DNA of 64,000 nt, taken from Maritimibacter sp. DP1N21-5 (GTDB lineage: Bacteria > Pseudomonadota > Alphaproteobacteria > Rhodobacterales > Rhodobacteraceae). The notes below the pieces were generated by a model, which was given only the letters and a program-made list of their open reading frames with translations, searched no databases and had not been told where the DNA came from. Shown here piece by piece: positions 1 to 8,972 of this stretch (position 1 is the first letter of the stretch; the number at the start of each line of letters is the position of its first letter). A program made the position numbers and the translations under genes. The stretch is from assembly GCF_019218295.1 (NCBI RefSeq), contig NZ_JAHUZF010000001.1:62001-126000 (forward strand), given 5' to 3'.

Positions 1-105
1 ATCGCGAATGCACCCGGCGCGGACCCCGGCACCGCGCTGGGGGTGATGATATTTTTTAATGCCGCACCCGGTCTTGACGGCGCGCCGATCTCCATCGCAC
101 GCTAG
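1..105 (+). CDS. Possible 3' end of an unidentified gene (partial)
   Basis: Frame 1 is open from the first base to a TAG at 103-105 and would encode 34 C-terminal residues rich in Ala, Gly and Pro, including GLDGAPISIAR at the end. It would converge on the thiamine operon, whose last gene ends at 120, which is a common arrangement. No family is recognisable from so short a tail and the coding status is only a guess from the open frame. Confidence 0.25.
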   Translation: MANAPGADPGTALGVMIFFNAAPGLDGAPISIAR

Positions 106-119
106 TCACCACTGCCTGT

Positions 120-854
120 TCAATACCGCTCCAGGATCGCTCGGGCCCCTTGGCCCACGGCGGCGTGCAGGAGCACGGTCAGGATCGCCAGCACGATCAG
201 CGCCGCGAACATCAGGTCCGTCTTGGCGCGGCCATTGGCCAGGAGCATCAGGTAGCCCAGGCCTTCGGATGCCCCCACCCATTCGCCGATGATCGCCCCG
301 ATGGGCGCATAGACGGCCGCGAGGCGCAGCCCGCTGGCCAGACCGGGCAAGGCGGCGGGAATGCGGATGTGCCACATGATCCGCGTGCGGCTGGCCCCCA
401 TCAACCGGGCAAGACCCTCCCAGTCGCGATTGGGACGCAGCAGCGCATCCAGAAACGACGAGGTGACCGGAAAGTAGATGATGATCAGCGCCATCACGAT
501 CTTCGAGCCCTGCCCATAACCGAACCAGAGCGTCAGGATCGGCGCCAAGGCAAAGACCGGGATCGCCTGGCTGAAGACCAGAAGCGGGCGCACCAGTTGA
601 CGGGCGAAGGACGAAGCAGCCAGCGCGATGGCCGACAGCGACCCCAGAAGCGTGCCCAGAACGAGGCCGACCAGCACCTCTTCAAATGTCACCAATGCGT
701 GTTGGGCCAGCAGCATGCGGCTTTCCCACATCGTCTCGGCCACCAGCAGGGGACCCGGCAAGATGAAGCGCGGCAGGCCGGTGGCCCAGACCACAGCTTG
801 CCAGAGCGCAAGACCCAGCATCGCCGAGAAGAGCAGCGTGCGCGTGCCGCTCAT
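120..854 (-). CDS. thiX: ABC transporter permease, thiamine-pyrimidine precursor uptake (ThiX-like)
   Basis: This 244-residue inner-membrane protein has several hydrophobic segments and the BPD-type permease pattern; the segment around residues 170-200 (ASGLRLAAVYAPIGAIIGEW) matches the loop that contacts the ATPase in SsuC/TauC/ThiX permeases. It is the last gene of the riboswitch-controlled thiamine operon, and its ATG overlaps the stop of the preceding tenA-type gene (ATGA). With the ATPase at 1483-2229 and the binding protein at 2894-3829 it completes an ABC importer. Family knowledge links such ThiXYZ systems to uptake of HMP or formylaminopyrimidine salvage products; the exact ligand is inferred from context. 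Confidence 0.85.
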   Translation of the reverse strand: MSGTRTLLFSAMLGLALWQAVVWATGLPRFILPGPLLVAETMWESRMLLAQHALVTFEEVLVGLVLGTLLGSLSAIALAASSFARQLVRPLLVFSQAIPVFALAPILTLWFGYGQGSKIVMALIIIYFPVTSSFLDALLRPNRDWEGLARLMGASRTRIMWHIRIPAALPGLASGLRLAAVYAPIGAIIGEWVGASEGLGYLMLLANGRAKTDLMFAALIVLAILTVLLHAAVGQGARAILERY

Positions 855-1504
855 CGTGCCACGCCGAACCCGGCCCAGGCGGCGTCGAAGAAGTCACGCT
901 CCAGCGCCACGGCTCGGTGAAACAGCGCTTCGGCGCGTGCCTGCTCGTCCGGGGACAGGCCGGGCCAGATCCGGTCGAGTTGGTCGCGAAGGTAGGCAAC
1001 GACCCCGGCAAAGCCTTCGCCGGTGTGCAGGGTGATCCATTCCCCGTGCCAGAAAGGAAGGGACGCGGCGCGCTCGGAAAAGGGCGTGGCCCAATCGAGA
1101 TAGCTCCACTCGGCCACGACCAGGACGGCCAGCATGCATTCGTAGCGGCCGGTCTCGCGAGCCTCGGCCATGAGGTCCTGAAAGGCGCGGGTCACGGGCG
1201 CGGGACGGGCGTCAGGGGATACGCCCAAAGCGTCGAAACTGCGCAGGAAGTAGGTGTTCTCCGGCCCGGCAACTACCGCCAGGAACTGCGCGGCGGGCAC
1301 CGAGTCGGCGAGGCTTGGCGCCCGCGCTATGGCCGAAGCCAGAAGCCGCACGAAACCGTCGATGAAAAGGAAATCCTGTTGCAGGTAGCCGGCCATTTTC
1401 TCCGGCGGCAGGGTGCCCTCCGCCAGCGCACGGGTGAAAGGGTGGTCGGTCGCGGCGGTCCAGTCCGCCTCGGCGCCGGATTTCAGCAGGTCGGTGGGAC
1501 GCAA
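851..1504 (-). CDS. TenA-family protein, Glu-type (TenA_E), thiamine salvage
   Basis: A 217-residue all-helical TenA-fold protein. The N-terminal block (HPFTRALAEGTLPPEKMAGY, about residues 21-40) and QQDFLF are characteristic of TenA aminopyrimidine aminohydrolases. At the position of the catalytic Cys of classical TenA (within LAPC in the paralogue) this protein has Glu, in VVAEWSYLDWA around residue 132, which is the hallmark of the TenA_E subgroup. TenA_E proteins are thought to act in salvage of damaged thiamine, possibly on a different pyrimidine from TenA_C. It lies between the transporter ATPase and permease genes and overlaps both neighbours. Confidence 0.85.
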   Translation of the reverse strand: MRPTDLLKSGAEADWTAATDHPFTRALAEGTLPPEKMAGYLQQDFLFIDGFVRLLASAIARAPSLADSVPAAQFLAVVAGPENTYFLRSFDALGVSPDARPAPVTRAFQDLMAEARETGRYECMLAVLVVAEWSYLDWATPFSERAASLPFWHGEWITLHTGEGFAGVVAYLRDQLDRIWPGLSPDEQARAEALFHRAVALERDFFDAAWAGFGVAR

Positions 1505-2229
1505 GTTTCGTCCTTTCTCAATTCATCGAGCAGCCGGGCCTGCACCTTCAGGGTTTCGGGATCGCCCGACGCGCGCGGCACGCGGCCCGGTGGCGGGGGC
1601 AGGTCGTGCATCCCGCTTTCGGTCATCACCACGATCCTGTGGCCGAGGCGCGCAGCCTCGCCCGGGTCGTGGGTGACCAAAAGCACGGTGCGGCCCGCGA
1701 GGCTCTCGACCGTCAGTTCCTGTATCCGGGCGCGGGTGCGGGCGTCGAGGGCCGAGAACGGCTCGTCCAGCAGCACCACGGCGCGGTCTTCCATCAGCGT
1801 GCGGGCGAGTGCAGCGCGTTGGCGCTGGCCGCCGGAAAGCTCGGCAGGACGGCGCGCGGCCAAGGCCGCCATCCCGACCTGTTCAAGGACGCGCCGCAGT
1901 CGAGCGGGATCGGCGCTCTCACCGCGCAGCCGCGCGCCGAGGGTCGCATTCTCCATGACGGTCAGCCACGGGAGCAGCAGGTCGTCCTGCGCCATCAAGG
2001 CCACGCGCCCGGCCAGTGGCGCGCCGTCATCCGCGCCGATCCGGCCCGAGAACGCCACCCCCTCTGCCAGGCCCGCAAAGAGCCGCAGGATGGTGGACTT
2101 GCCGATGCCCGACGGGCCCAGCAGGCAAGTCCATTGACCCGCGGGCACCTCCAGCGACACCGTGTCGAAGAGGGGTGTTCCGGCAAAGGCGGCACTGCCC
2201 TCGATGTTGAGTGAAGGCGCGGGCGTCAA
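1483..2229 (-). CDS. thiZ: ABC transporter ATP-binding protein of the thiamine-precursor importer (ThiZ-like)
   Basis: The product carries Walker A (GPSGIGKST), the signature LSGGQRQR, Walker B (VVLLDEP) and the H-loop (VTHDP), so it is a complete ABC ATPase of the nitrate/sulfonate/taurine-type importer class. An ATG at 2418 would add 63 residues of the wrong-frame tenA sequence; I therefore chose TTG at 2229, which overlaps the tenA stop at 2226-2228 as TTGA, giving 248 residues. It would power the ThiX-like permease. Its 3' end overlaps the start of the TenA_E gene. Confidence 0.85.
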   Translation of the reverse strand: MTPAPSLNIEGSAAFAGTPLFDTVSLEVPAGQWTCLLGPSGIGKSTILRLFAGLAEGVAFSGRIGADDGAPLAGRVALMAQDDLLLPWLTVMENATLGARLRGESADPARLRRVLEQVGMAALAARRPAELSGGQRQRAALARTLMEDRAVVLLDEPFSALDARTRARIQELTVESLAGRTVLLVTHDPGEAARLGHRIVVMTESGMHDLPPPPGRVPRASGDPETLKVQARLLDELRKDETCVPPTC

Positions 2230-2897
2230 GGGGTCAGACCCATGTTCCAGAAGCCGACCTCCAGCCGTGTCGCGGTGGTGAAGCGCTGGCAAAGCGCGTC
2301 CCAGCGCGGGGTCGCCTCCGGAGTCTCGCCCAACCGCAGCGCCATGGCGCCGTCGATCAGGGCGCCCACGCTGTGACAGACCTCCTGATACGCTGCGCCC
2401 CCATAAAGAGCGATCCACTCGGCATAGGGTCCGCCGCCGCCCGCCGCCAGAAGCCGCGCGCCGATCTCGCCGTAGCCCAGCACGCAGGGGGCCAGCGCCG
2501 CGAGCAGGTCGAGGAAGTCGCCCGAATGACCGGCATCCAGCACGTAGCGCGTGTAGGCGATGTTCTCGGCCCGCTCCTCGGCATCAAGAAGCTGCGCCTC
2601 GTCAATAACCTCGCGGGCGCAGAGCGCGACATGCAGCGCGATCTCGTCATTGATCAGCGCGTTCACCGTGGCGGCGCAGTGGCGCATCTCGTCGACCGTT
2701 GCGGCCTTGGTGACGCCAAGCGCCCAGGCACGGCTGAAGTGGATGAGGAACAGGTAGTCCTGCACGAGGTAGTGCAGGAAGGTGGGGTGGGGCAGGGTGC
2801 CATCCGCCAGCCCCTGCACGAAGGCGTGGCCGGTATAGGCGGGCCAAGTCTCGCCCGCTGCAGCCCGCCAGAGCGGGAATGTCCTGCCGTAAGTCAT
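2226..2897 (-). CDS. tenA: TenA, aminopyrimidine aminohydrolase/thiaminase II, Cys-type
   Basis: This 223-residue protein has the TenA block HAFVQGLADGTL, QDYLF near residues 46-50, and the catalytic cysteine in ALAPCVLGYGEIG (Cys138), matching the Cys nucleophile of classical TenA. TenA hydrolyses aminomethyl-HMP, a thiamine breakdown product, to HMP. It sits immediately after the substrate-binding protein gene (4-bp overlap) in an operon with the importer, so imported pyrimidine would be converted here to HMP and then phosphorylated by ThiD. Assignment to TenA_C is firm; the exact natural substrate is inferred. Confidence 0.92.
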   Translation of the reverse strand: MTYGRTFPLWRAAAGETWPAYTGHAFVQGLADGTLPHPTFLHYLVQDYLFLIHFSRAWALGVTKAATVDEMRHCAATVNALINDEIALHVALCAREVIDEAQLLDAEERAENIAYTRYVLDAGHSGDFLDLLAALAPCVLGYGEIGARLLAAGGGGPYAEWIALYGGAAYQEVCHSVGALIDGAMALRLGETPEATPRWDALCQRFTTATRLEVGFWNMGLTP

Positions 2898-3829
2898 TGG
2901 GCCCCCAGGTCGATGGCAAGCGCGGAGACCGGGCGGGTGCCTTCGACGAGACCGGCCTCGGCCAGGAAGGCCTCGAAACGCGCATAGCGGCCTTCGTCCA
3001 GTGCTTCGGGGCGCAGCGCGAAGCGGGGCAGGGTGTCGGCCCAGGCCATCTCGTTCAGATCGTCCTGCAGTTCTGGCGAGCTGGCAGAGAAGAGCTCCCA
3101 GCTTTCCTCCGGATGGTTGACGATATATTGCGTGGCCAGCTCAGTGGCGCGCAGGAAGCGGCGGATCAGGCCGGGCTCCATGGTCTCGGGGTTGGCGACA
3201 TAGACCAGTTCGTCATAGGTCGGCACGCCCTCTTCCTCGATGTAGAAGCACCTGCCTTCGACGCCCTCGATCGTCATCTGGTTCAGCTCGAAATTGCGGT
3301 AGGCGCCCAGCACCGCGTCCACCTGTCCCGACATCAGCGAAGGCGAGAGCGACCAGTTCACGTTGACCAGCTCGACGTCGTCCAGCGTCAAACCATGGGT
3401 GTCGAGGACGGTGCCCAGGAGCGCCTCCTCCACGCCGGCGACCGAGAACCCCACCTTGCCGCCCTTCAGGTCCGCGACCTGCCGCACCGGACCGTCGGCC
3501 AGCACAAGAAGACAGTTGAGCGGCGTGGCGACCAGCGTGCCCACCCGGATCAACGGCAGGCCTTCGGCCACGTGCAGATGGAGTTGCGGCTGATACGAGA
3601 TGGCAAGGTCGGCCTGACCGGCGGCGACCATCTTGGGCGGGTCCGAAGGATCGGCCGGGGCGATGATCTCGACCTCCAGTCCCTGATCGGCGAAGAACCC
3701 CTTTTCCTGCGCCACGATGATCGGGCCGTGATCGGGGTTCACGAACCAATCCAGCATCAGTGTCATCTGGTCCTGCGCGAAGGCAGGAGGGGCGGCCAGG
3801 ATCAGAGCCGACAAGAGCAGTTTCTTCAT
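2894..3829 (-). CDS. thiY: ABC transporter substrate-binding protein for a thiamine pyrimidine precursor (ThiY-like)
   Basis: After an 18-residue signal peptide ([18 protein letters not shown]) the mature protein begins [18 protein letters not shown], the strongly conserved N-terminal block of NMT1/THI5-like binding proteins such as ThiY. I chose ATG 3829, which overlaps the thiF stop (ATGA), over an ATG 22 codons upstream that would bury the signal sequence. The periplasmic protein would capture formylaminopyrimidine or HMP for the ThiXZ importer encoded further down the operon. Length is 311 residues, usual for the family. Confidence 0.9.
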   Translation of the reverse strand: MKKLLLSALILAAPPAFAQDQMTLMLDWFVNPDHGPIIVAQEKGFFADQGLEVEIIAPADPSDPPKMVAAGQADLAISYQPQLHLHVAEGLPLIRVGTLVATPLNCLLVLADGPVRQVADLKGGKVGFSVAGVEEALLGTVLDTHGLTLDDVELVNVNWSLSPSLMSGQVDAVLGAYRNFELNQMTIEGVEGRCFYIEEEGVPTYDELVYVANPETMEPGLIRRFLRATELATQYIVNHPEESWELFSASSPELQDDLNEMAWADTLPRFALRPEALDEGRYARFEAFLAEAGLVEGTRPVSALAIDLGAQ

Positions 3830-4821
3830 TCCGGGGTCTCCTTTCTTGGGGTGTCCGTATCGCCGAGCGCGAGGAGCAGGATGTCGCCCGGCCAATAGGT
3901 CCGCAGCCGTTCCGCCGCTTGCCAGGCGCGCAGGCCCGAGCGACAGGCGAAAACGGCGCGCTGACCGGGGGCGGGACGGGGGCCCTGCGGCCCGAACGCG
4001 GCGACCTCGTGTCGCGCGGCGCCGGACAGGGCAGGGCCCGGTTCACCGGCACTGCGCAGGTCGACGACGAAATCGGCGTCTGTCAGCTCGGCCAGCGTAA
4101 TGAAACGGGCGCCGCGCTCCGGCTCTGGTGCGCCGTCGAAGCGGAAGCCACCGAAGCGCATCGTGGCCGCGTCATAGGTTACGATCCGGCCTAGCGGTGA
4201 GGGGGTGGCACCGGTCAGCACGGCGATGGACATCTGCGCTTGCAACGCGCCGATGACGCCCACCGAGGGGCCAAGAACGCCGTCCGCGTCGCAGCTTCCC
4301 AGCCGCTCGGGCAAGTCGGGAAAGACGGCGCGGAGCGAAGGAGCCGGGCCGCAGAAGCCGCCCGCGTAACCCGCCATCCCCACGACCGAGGCCGAGATGA
4401 GGGGCAGGCCCATCTCGTGACAGGTGTCGCTGGCGGTATAGCTGGCGGCGAAGCTGTCGGCGCAATCGAGCACCAGCGTCACACCCGCGCAGGACCGCGC
4501 CGCAGTGGCGGGGTCGAAGCGCTCTTCGATGGGTTCCACCCGCGTTTCCGGGTTGAGCGCCGCCATGTGGCGCGCGGCGGCGGCGACTTTCGGCATGCCG
4601 GTGTCGGTCTCGCGGAAAAGAGTCTGACGATGCAGGTTCGACAGGGAAACCCGGTCCGGGTCCATCAGCCGGACAGCACCCACGCCCGCGCCCACGAGGT
4701 ATTGCAGCACCGGCGCGGCCAGACCGCCCGCGCCGATCACCAGCACGCGGGCATCGCGCAGCGCCGCCTGTCCCGAAAGGCCGAAGTCCGGCACCGCGAT
4801 CTGGCGGGCGTAACGGCTCAT
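3826..4821 (-). CDS. thiF: ThiF-like adenylyltransferase with C-terminal rhodanese-like domain
   Basis: Residues 1-235 are an E1-like ThiF/MoeB domain: [14 protein letters not shown], the nucleotide loop GAGGLAAPV (about 30-38), NLHRQTLF and the ThiF-type Cys177 in [13 protein letters not shown]. Residues about 240-331 form a rhodanese-like domain with VDLRSAGE and an active-site loop CRSGLRAW (Cys293). The protein would adenylate the C-terminal Gly-Gly of ThiS and help load sulfur. The CxxC zinc ligands found in E. coli ThiF/MoeB appear to be replaced ([14 protein letters not shown]). ATG 4821 overlaps the thiE stop; the longer frame to 5022 is thiE shadow. Confidence 0.9.
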   Translation of the reverse strand: MSRYARQIAVPDFGLSGQAALRDARVLVIGAGGLAAPVLQYLVGAGVGAVRLMDPDRVSLSNLHRQTLFRETDTGMPKVAAAARHMAALNPETRVEPIEERFDPATAARSCAGVTLVLDCADSFAASYTASDTCHEMGLPLISASVVGMAGYAGGFCGPAPSLRAVFPDLPERLGSCDADGVLGPSVGVIGALQAQMSIAVLTGATPSPLGRIVTYDAATMRFGGFRFDGAPEPERGARFITLAELTDADFVVDLRSAGEPGPALSGAARHEVAAFGPQGPRPAPGQRAVFACRSGLRAWQAAERLRTYWPGDILLLALGDTDTPRKETPE

Positions 4822-5414
4822 GCCGTGACCTCCAGCCACTGCCGCACCCGCGCCTCCGGGTCGTCGTTCAGGGTTATGTCGGTCACGGCGGACACCACGT
4901 CTGCCCCGGCAGCAAAGGCCCCCGGCGCGCGGTCCACCGACATGCCGCCGATGGCGACCAGGGGGATGGCACCAATCCGGGCCTTCCACTCGGACAGTTT
5001 TTCCACCCCCTGCCGGTGCCATTTCATCGTCTTAAGGATGGTCGGATAGACCGGCCCAAGGGCGATGTAATCGGGGTGCAGCGCCAGCGCCCGGGCCAGT
5101 TCCCTGTCGTCATGGGTCGATATCCCCAGCCGCAGGCCCGCCGCCCGGATTGCCTCCAGGTCGGCGATGTCCAGATCCTCTTGCCCCAGATGCAGCCAGT
5201 CGCAGCCCAGTTCGATCGCCAGTTGCCAGTGGTCGTTGACCACCAGATGCGCGCCATGATCACGGCAGAGGTCACGCGCTTCTGCGATCTGGGCGCGCAG
5301 CGCGTCTTCGGGCAGATCCTTGATCCGCAGTTGCACGAACGTCACCCCCAGTGGCAGCATCCGGCGCAGCCACCGCACGTCGTCGAAGATCGGATAGAAA
5401 CGCGGCAAGCTCAT
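4818..5414 (-). CDS. thiE: Thiamine phosphate synthase
   Basis: A 198-residue TIM-barrel enzyme that joins HMP-PP to thiazole phosphate carboxylate. Diagnostic blocks are VQLRIKD near residue 28, [21 protein letters not shown] (about 72-81), GPVYPT (about 120-125) and AIGGMS (154-159). ATG 5412-5414 overlaps the thiG stop as ATGA, typical for this operon; the open frame upstream to 6020 is a shadow of thiG. It receives HMP-PP from ThiD and thiazole from ThiG, both encoded upstream in the same transcript. Confidence 0.93.
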   Translation of the reverse strand: MSLPRFYPIFDDVRWLRRMLPLGVTFVQLRIKDLPEDALRAQIAEARDLCRDHGAHLVVNDHWQLAIELGCDWLHLGQEDLDIADLEAIRAAGLRLGISTHDDRELARALALHPDYIALGPVYPTILKTMKWHRQGVEKLSEWKARIGAIPLVAIGGMSVDRAPGAFAAGADVVSAVTDITLNDDPEARVRQWLEVTA

Positions 5415-6184
5415 TCCAGGAACGCCTTTCCCAGAACCGGGGTCGAGGGGGCCGCCATGTCGCGCGGCGGCATCGGGTCGGACCGGTTCGCGAGCGCGCC
5501 GGCGGCGACGGCTCCGGCAAAGGCCTCGGCCATGCCCGCCGGGTCGCCCGCCCTGGCGACGGCGGTGTTCAGAAGCACGGCGTCGAAGCCCAGTTCCATC
5601 GCATGGGCCGCCTGGCTGGGCAGGCCGAGGCCCGCGTCGATCACGAGAGGCACCTCGGGGAAATGCGCCCGAAGCGAACGCAGCCCATAGACGTTGTTCA
5701 GACCAAGCCCGGTGCCGATCGGTGCGCCCCATGGCATCAGAACCTGACAGCCAGCGCCCAGCAGCCGGTCGCAGAGCACGAGATCCTCGGTGCAGTAAGG
5801 GAAGACCTCGAAGCCGTCGTCGGTCAGCAGGCGCGCGGCTTCCACCAGCCCGAAGGGATCCGGCTGGAGCGTGTCGGCATGGCCGATCACCTCCAGCTTG
5901 ATCCAGTTGGTGCCAAAGAGCTCGCGGGCCATCTGCGCCGTGGTCACCGCCTCGCGCACGGAATGGCAGCCGGCAGTGTTGGGCAGCAGGGCCACGCCCA
6001 ATTGCTCGACAAGCGACCAAAACCTCTGGCCCTGTCCGCCATCCCCCGCCTCGCGCCGGACCGAAACAGTGGCGATCCCCGCGCCGGATCGGCGGAAGGC
6101 CTCTTCCAGCACGGCGGGGGAGGGGTATTGCGCGGTGCCCAGCATCAGGCGCGAGGCGATCTCGGTTCCATAAAAGGTCGGCAT
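5411..6184 (-). CDS. thiG: Thiazole synthase
   Basis: This 257-residue protein matches ThiG over its full length: FGTEI-like start ([19 protein letters not shown]), [17 protein letters not shown], the catalytic Schiff-base lysine in [12 protein letters not shown], and [26 protein letters not shown] blocks ending in [12 protein letters not shown]. ThiG condenses DXP, dehydroglycine and the ThiS thiocarboxylate into the thiazole. Dehydroglycine would come from ThiO encoded two genes upstream, so this is the aerobic glycine-oxidase route. It starts 1 base after the thiS stop region. Confidence 0.95.
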   Translation of the reverse strand: MPTFYGTEIASRLMLGTAQYPSPAVLEEAFRRSGAGIATVSVRREAGDGGQGQRFWSLVEQLGVALLPNTAGCHSVREAVTTAQMARELFGTNWIKLEVIGHADTLQPDPFGLVEAARLLTDDGFEVFPYCTEDLVLCDRLLGAGCQVLMPWGAPIGTGLGLNNVYGLRSLRAHFPEVPLVIDAGLGLPSQAAHAMELGFDAVLLNTAVARAGDPAGMAEAFAGAVAAGALANRSDPMPPRDMAAPSTPVLGKAFLE

Positions 6185-6185
6185 C

Positions 6186-6383
6186 TCAGCCGCCCTGCCT
6201 TGGGGCGACGATCTCGACCCTGTCTTGCGGATTGAGATAGGTTTCGGCGCGCAGCGTTGCGGGCACGAAGACCTCGTTCACCGCGGTGGCAACCTTGGCC
6301 CTGCTTTGGCCGGTCTCTTCCAGAAGGTCGGCCAAGGTAGGGCCCGTTATGGTGCGGGGTTCGCCGTTAAGCGCGATGATCAT
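6186..6383 (-). CDS. thiS: Sulfur carrier protein ThiS
   Basis: A 65-residue ubiquitin-like protein ending in the diagnostic Gly-Gly (APRQGG) that is adenylated and thiocarboxylated. LNGEPRTI near the N-terminus, LADLLEE, and [14 protein letters not shown] sequence ([13 protein letters not shown]) fit ThiS. It overlaps the 3' end of thiO by 17 bases and lies directly before thiG, the usual thiOSG order in alphaproteobacteria. Confidence 0.95.
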   Translation of the reverse strand: MIIALNGEPRTITGPTLADLLEETGQSRAKVATAVNEVFVPATLRAETYLNPQDRVEIVAPRQGG

Positions 6384-7341
6384 GCCAAAGCTCCGGTTTT
6401 TCCTGGCCGTCCAGCACCGCCGCCGCCATCCGCGCCATCGCGGGGGCGAGCAGGAAACCGTGCCGGAACAGGCCGTTTACATAAAGAACGCCGCCTGCCT
6501 CGGTGAGGCGCGGCAGGTGATCGGGAAATGCGGGGCGCGCGTCGGCGCCGATCTCGGCCAGCTCCGCCTCTGCGAATGCGGGGTCGAGCGCGTAGGCCGC
6601 CGACAGCAACTCCATGACCGAGCGCACCGTGGCGCGGCCCCGTTCGGCGCTTTCGATCTGGGTCGCGCCCAGCATGAAAACCCCGTCGCCGCGCGGCACG
6701 ACATAAAGCGGAAACCGCGGGTGCAGCAGACGCACCGGCCGCTTGAGGTGGACGCCGGGCGCGCGCAGCACGACCATTTCCCCTTTCACGCCCCGGAGGT
6801 CGGAAAGCGCTTCGGAGGCGGCCAGCCCGGTGCAATCGACTACGCGATCGGCCGGCGTGGCTTCGGTCGTGAAGCGGACGCCTCGCGCGGCCAGCCGGTC
6901 GCGCAAAGAAAGCAGCGCGGCGCGCGGGTCCAGGTGCGCCTCTTTGGTCATCAGCAGGGCGCGGTCGAAACGTCCGGCGAGCTGCGGTTCCGCACTGGCG
7001 ATGCCCTCGCGGTCCAGCCAGCGGTGGTTCGCGGTGCGGCGGGCGAAGATATCGAGTTCGCGCCGATCGCGTCCAAGGGTCACGACCAGCGTGCCCTCGC
7101 GATGCACTTCGGCCCCCTGTGCCTGCCACCAGTCGGCGGCGGCGCGACCCAGCCGGAACACCGGTTCCTCGGCCGAGAACCCTTCGCAATCCGGTGCCAG
7201 CATGCCACCGGCCCACCACGAACAGGACTGTGCGCCGGGTCCGCCGGCGGGGTCCGTCACCGTGATGCTGTGGCCGCGCCCTGCGAGTTCCGCCGCAACG
7301 CATAGCCCGGCGACGCCGCTGCCCCGGATCGTGACCCTCAT
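6367..7341 (-). CDS. thiO: Glycine oxidase
   Basis: A 324-residue DAO-family FAD oxidoreductase with the dinucleotide fold at the N-terminus (IRGSGVAGLCVAAELAGRG) and late blocks YVVPRGDGVFMLGATQIES and GLFRHGFLLAPAMA that are typical of ThiO. It oxidises glycine to dehydroglycine for ThiG, replacing the ThiH radical route of anaerobes. Its ATG overlaps the thiD stop (ATGA), and its 3' end runs into thiS, so translation of the three genes is probably coupled. Confidence 0.93.
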   Translation of the reverse strand: MRVTIRGSGVAGLCVAAELAGRGHSITVTDPAGGPGAQSCSWWAGGMLAPDCEGFSAEEPVFRLGRAAADWWQAQGAEVHREGTLVVTLGRDRRELDIFARRTANHRWLDREGIASAEPQLAGRFDRALLMTKEAHLDPRAALLSLRDRLAARGVRFTTEATPADRVVDCTGLAASEALSDLRGVKGEMVVLRAPGVHLKRPVRLLHPRFPLYVVPRGDGVFMLGATQIESAERGRATVRSVMELLSAAYALDPAFAEAELAEIGADARPAFPDHLPRLTEAGGVLYVNGLFRHGFLLAPAMARMAAAVLDGQEKPELWHDHRA

Positions 7342-8135
7342 GACCAGACCTCATGGAAGTGATGCACCGGGCCGTGGCCCCCGCCGATTTGCAGCCCCTC
7401 CGCCGCGCGGATCGCGCCCTGGAGCCAGACGTGCGCGCGCCCGACTGCCTGTGACAGGGGCAGGCCCCGTGCCAGCCCGGCGGCAATGGCCGAGGACAGG
7501 GTGCAACCGGTGCCGTGGGTGTTCTGGGTGGCGATGCGGTCGGCCTTGAAGGCTTTCGTGCCCGCTGCGGTGACCAGCCAGTCGGTGCAGGTCTCGCCCC
7601 TGCGGTGGCCGCCCTTCATCAGCACCGCCCCCGCGCCCATCGCCAACAACCGCCGCCCCTGCTCCTGCATGTCTTCGTCCGTGTCGGCGTGGACTGCGTT
7701 CAACAGGCGGGCGGCTTCCGGTAGGTTGGGGGTCAGGACCGTGGCGCGCGGCAGCATGTGGCGGCAGAGCGCCAACACCGCGGTATCTGGCAGGAGCGCA
7801 TCGCCGGATTTGGCCACCATCACCGGGTCCAGCACCACGGCCCCGGGAAATCCCGAGATGGCCCCGGCCACGCATTCCACCAGGTCGGGTGTGCCCAGCA
7901 TCCCGACCTTGATCGCGTGAACCTCGATGTCCTCCAGCACTGTCGCGACCTGCGCTTCGATCACCTCGAGCGGGACCGGGTGCACGGCGCGCACCGCTCG
8001 GGTGTTCTGCGCGGTGATCGCTGTAATGACGCTGGCACCGTAGACACCCAGGGCCGAAAAGGTCTTCAGGTCCGCCTGGATCCCGGCGCCGCCGCCGCTG
8101 TCGGACCCGGCAATGGTGAGAACTGTGGCTGTCAC
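7338..8135 (-). CDS. thiD: Hydroxymethylpyrimidine/phosphomethylpyrimidine kinase
   Basis: First gene of the thiamine operon. The kinase signature [20 protein letters not shown] opens the protein and the anion-hole loop [20 protein letters not shown] closes it, both standard for ThiD of the ribokinase superfamily. I take GTG 8135 as start (265 residues), since the 15 residues upstream read by an ATG at 8180 do not look like ThiD. It phosphorylates HMP twice. The gene follows a TPP riboswitch by about 80 bases. Confidence 0.93.
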   Translation of the reverse strand: MTATVLTIAGSDSGGGAGIQADLKTFSALGVYGASVITAITAQNTRAVRAVHPVPLEVIEAQVATVLEDIEVHAIKVGMLGTPDLVECVAGAISGFPGAVVLDPVMVAKSGDALLPDTAVLALCRHMLPRATVLTPNLPEAARLLNAVHADTDEDMQEQGRRLLAMGAGAVLMKGGHRRGETCTDWLVTAAGTKAFKADRIATQNTHGTGCTLSSAIAAGLARGLPLSQAVGRAHVWLQGAIRAAEGLQIGGGHGPVHHFHEVWS

Positions 8136-8214
8136 GTCCGTCCATCCGCTTGTCAGGGTCAGGGCGCGACAGGACATCAAGGGTGACCATGGGTCTTCGG
8201 ACGGTCACGATGAC

Positions 8215-8290
8215 TGTTTCCTACGCCGGTCCTAACCGGTTCAGGTTCAATGGGTTCGCGTGAAAGCGTCTCAGCCCCGAGGGGCACCCC
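8215..8290 (-). promoter_or_regulatory. TPP riboswitch (THI element)
   Basis: Reading the minus strand, the segment starts GGGGTGCCCCTCGGGGCTGA, continues with CTGAGACG, ACCC and the core TTGAACCTGAACCGGTTAGG, and closes with GGCGTAGGAA. CTGAGA and the GAACCTGA...CCGGTTA..ACCGGCGTAGGGA-type block are the defining conserved parts of the thiamine pyrophosphate aptamer. It lies about 80 bases before the thiD GTG and presumably represses translation or elongation of the whole 8-kb operon when TPP is plentiful. Confidence 0.95.
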
Positions 8291-8305
8291 AACAGATCTG
8301 CCTAC

Positions 8306-8334
8306 TGTGTAGGAAGGAATGGCCGCAGGGTCAA
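8306..8334 (-). promoter_or_regulatory. Candidate sigma-70 promoter of the thiamine operon
   Basis: On the minus strand TTGACC (8334-8329) is separated by 17 bases from TACACA (8311-8306), which would place the start site about 8 bases before the TPP aptamer. The match and the spacing fit a vegetative promoter; no experimental support is possible from sequence alone. Confidence 0.55.
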
Positions 8335-8335
8335 G

Positions 8336-8972
8336 GAACGACCATTTTGCGCCTCGCGGCCCGCAAGGGTTCGCTTCGCCGACCGGTCTTGCAGGCTTTT
8401 TCAGGCAATCAGGTCTGGCTTGCGACGCGCTGCACCTGACAGTGCGATGCATTGTCGATGGGGCAAGAGGCGGACGCGGCGCCGTGGTCCCGCGACACCC
8501 GAACGGTGAAACGCGAGGGGGCCCGGCGTCGGGTGCCGGCAAGGCTCGTCATGAAAACGTCGCGGCGCAGGTGGGACGGTGCGACTGCACGGGTCCGGAT
8601 CAGTTGGCCCTTGCCGAAAGCGGGGGCAAGTTTCCAAGCATTGCGGAGAAGGAAGCCACGAGAGCGCCTTTCGGCGTGAAACTCGGTAACATCCAGTCTG
8701 TGACCGCACCGATGAGACGTGAAACCATCGAAGCCTTCGCCAGACTCCGGATCTTTTCTCAAGGCTACCAAGGGCAATGCGGCACGAGCAAATCCCCGGA
8801 TCCGACCAGATAAGTGTTCAATCAGCCAGATCGTATGAAGTGCCTAGATGCTCTTGTAGCCCGTGGGTATCGATCCATGACCAGCCATGGTGCAAGTATC
8901 TTCGAGCACGACACTCGAGACAGATGGGCTTTGCCTTGCACGCGGCGCAGAACATATCGCCGGACAGCGCGG
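8336..8972. other. 637-bp gap without a supportable gene
   Basis: Between the thiamine promoter and the sensor kinase stop codon both strands contain only short overlapping open frames of 70-120 codons with no recognisable motif and no convincing ribosome binding site. I see no transposase motif, tRNA or strong terminator here. It may be decayed sequence or hold an unrecognised regulatory RNA. Confidence 0.5.

Noticed and set aside
150..920. Long plus-strand open frame opposite thiX and tenA
   Set aside because: His-, Gln- and Arg-rich translation with no motif; it is the complement of well supported genes in a high-GC sequence.
917..2137. 406-codon plus-strand open frame
   Set aside because: Antisense to the Glu-type TenA and the ATPase, whose motifs are complete.
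1483..2418. ATPase starting at ATG 2418
   Set aside because: The extra 63 residues are shadow of tenA and not ABC-like; TTG 2229 overlaps the tenA stop as expected in this operon.
8409..8777. 122-codon minus-strand open frame in the gap beside the thiamine operon
   Set aside because: No recognisable domain, no ribosome site, and overlapping alternatives on both strands; coding status cannot be supported.
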